A stretch of DNA of 16,313 bases from Clostridia bacterium (GTDB taxonomy: Bacteria > Bacillota > Clostridia > Christensenellales > Borkfalkiaceae): assembly GCA_017501125.1 (NCBI GenBank), contig JAFVXN010000084.1, positions 1 to 16,313 on the forward strand. The letters run 5' to 3'. The notes under the pieces were generated by a model that saw nothing but the letters and a program-made list of their open reading frames with translations, did not search any database and had not been told where the DNA came from. This document shows, in pieces, positions 15,065 to 16,313 of the stretch (position 1 is its first letter; each line of letters starts with the position of its first letter). Made by a program: the position numbers and the translations under genes.

Positions 15065-16313
15065 TTAGTTGACGACGTCGACGTGCGCGGGGGAATCGTC
15101 AGGTTCCTCAACGGAGAGCTCCTGCGCTTCTTCTACGCGCGCAGGCGCGACTTCTTTATTTTGCACGTGCAGGCGTATACGCGTACGGCGAGGACCGGTG
15201 ACCACGGGGGTGACTTTTCTTTCCTCTGCCTCCTCTTCGATAGGCTCTTCTACGGGCAATACCACCTCGTCTTGGACGGGCTCTTCAATCGTTTCTTCGA
15301 CGGGCTCGTCGATAGGTTCTTCCTCCACGGGCGTTTCTTCGACGGGTTCCTCTTCCACGACGGGATAATCCTTTTCGTCAACGGGCTCTTCCGCGTAGTA
15401 GGTAGGTAATTCGTCTACGTTTGCCTCTTTCTCTTCGGCGGTTTCTTCGACGGGCTCTTGTGCCGTCTCGTCAGCCTCGTCAGCGGGCGTTTCCTCCGTC
15501 TTTTCGCTACGCTCTACGCGCAGACGCATGCGTTGAACGACGGGTTGTTTTTCTTCGAAAATCTCGTCGATTTCGTCCGTCGTCTTGACGTCGGGCAATT
15601 GTTTGAGCCAGAGGTACATTTTTGCGCCGTAGCCGAAGATGTGATAGATGCTTTCGCAATGTGCGCAAAGGTAATCGTTGCCGTCGGGGGCTACGAGGTT
15701 GCTGCCGCAGACGGGACAGATACGGGAGTGGATATAGAAGGAGCCTTCCGCCAGCATGGTGCAGTTGCGGATAAGATCCTGCAATTTTTTAAGGACGTCC
15801 GCCATGGCGGGTTCGACGTAGAAAGCGTTGGGTTCTTTGGTGGGGGCGTAGTCGCTGACGAGGAATTCTCTCGTTACGGACTCGTCCTTGTTCGCGTTGA
15901 GTTCTCTTGCGTAGCGGTTGACGCTGGTAAAGAGATGTTCTTCGCGTACGCGCGCCTTGTTGACGATGCGCACCATAAAGACGCTTTCGTTAAAGTCGGG
16001 ATTTGCCTTGACTTTCAGCATCAAATCGCCGTCCTCGGTAGGGCAAACGCGGATGGTGAACAGGTCGTTGGCAAACGCCACCTCTTCGTATCTCAGTTTA
16101 ATCGAGTTGCTGACGGCAATAGTCGCTTCGCTGTCAGCCAGTTCGTACCCACAAAGGGTGAGCGCGCGGAAAAGGTTGACGGAGACGAAGTTGTGATAAA
16201 TTTGCTTGGGCGTTGCCAAGACGGGTTCTCTATACAGATAGTTGAGATAGAAGTCGTAGCAGAAGTGGTAGTCGGCGTCGAAGGTCAAAATATTGGTATT
16301 ACGCACGCTCTTC
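15065..16313 (-). CDS. Zinc-ribbon protein with acidic E/P-rich tail (partial, N-terminus beyond right edge)
   Basis: The frame stays open to the right edge (a GTG at 16306 is preceded by further sense codons AAG AGC), so the true start lies outside. Counting from that GTG, residues 1-180 form an unrecognised alpha/beta domain. A treble-clef-like zinc ribbon follows with C197-x-x-C200 and C214-x-x-C217 around an IYHIF strand (RICPVCGSNLV and LCAHCESI). About 250-372 is an acidic tail of EEPVEE/EETAEE repeats similar in composition to the linker of the anchored protein at 4127. The last 40 residues return to a basic-then-acidic stretch (GPRRTRIRLHVQNK). No membrane helix or signal peptide is visible within the window. 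I do not recognise the family and assign no function. It ends before the 15017 terminator. Confidence 0.7.
   Translation of the reverse strand, partial: KSVRNTNILTFDADYHFCYDFYLNYLYREPVLATPKQIYHNFVSVNLFRALTLCGYELADSEATIAVSNSIKLRYEEVAFANDLFTIRVCPTEDGDLMLKVKANPDFNESVFMVRIVNKARVREEHLFTSVNRYARELNANKDESVTREFLVSDYAPTKEPNAFYVEPAMADVLKKLQDLIRNCTMLAEGSFYIHSRICPVCGSNLVAPDGNDYLCAHCESIYHIFGYGAKMYLWLKQLPDVKTTDEIDEIFEEKQPVVQRMRLRVERSEKTEETPADEADETAQEPVEETAEEKEANVDELPTYYAEEPVDEKDYPVVEEEPVEETPVEEEPIDEPVEETIEEPVQDEVVLPVEEPIEEEAEERKVTPVVTGPRRTRIRLHVQNKEVAPARVEEAQELSVEEPDDSPAHVDVVN

Overview
The window most likely comes from a Gram-positive-type, low-to-mid GC bacterium, probably an uncultured gut Clostridia-like member of the Bacillota. 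The evidence is indirect: AGGAGG-type ribosome binding sites, near-consensus sigma-A promoters with 17-bp spacers (several with an extended TG -10), a DesK/LiaS-type two-component system, a PepV-type dipeptidase, the Clostridial-style RadC beginning with HxxHRxRF, and secreted or anchored proteins with E/P-rich or D/C-rich low-complexity tails. There are no rRNA or tRNA genes, no insertion sequences and no CRISPR array. Gene density is high; no gene-free stretch exceeds about 160 bases.

Layout. (1) Bases 1-2726, minus strand: a large secreted metallophosphoesterase whose C-terminus runs off the left edge. It has a signal peptide, three roughly 101-residue tandem beta-type repeats, a calcineurin-like phosphoesterase domain and a Cys/Asp-rich repeat tail. 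(2) 2887-4050, plus: a compact ion-transporter-superfamily permease, divergent from the phosphatase with back-to-back promoters. (3) 4127-5740, minus: a membrane-anchored protein with a long E/P/A-rich linker and four DUF1508 (YegP) half-repeats, sharing a bidirectional terminator with the permease. (4) 5898-8660, plus: two adjacent FAD-dependent oxidoreductases (HI0933/BaiN family and COG2509 family) transcribed from a strong promoter so close to the start codon that the mRNA should be nearly leaderless. (5) 8695-10023, minus: a PepV-like M20 dipeptidase. (6) 10157-15014, plus: a tight six-gene unit encoding a RadC-family JAMM protein, a sensor histidine kinase, its NarL-type response regulator, a Gph-like HAD phosphatase, a small membrane protein and an MBL-fold hydrolase; again with an apparently leaderless first gene whose -35 box lies in a near-perfect palindrome. 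(7) 15065-16313, minus: a partial zinc-ribbon protein with an acidic E/P-rich tail.

Convergent gene pairs are separated by three bidirectional rho-independent terminators (about 4081, 8663 and 15017), so transcription units are clearly bounded. Most genes are housekeeping or common accessory families. The parts that deserve a second look are the modular secreted phosphatase, the anchored DUF1508 protein and its compositional twin at 15065, the leaderless promoters, the palindromic operator-like site in front of radC, and the RadC/two-component operon. I do not see a convincing defence system, prophage or biosynthetic cluster.
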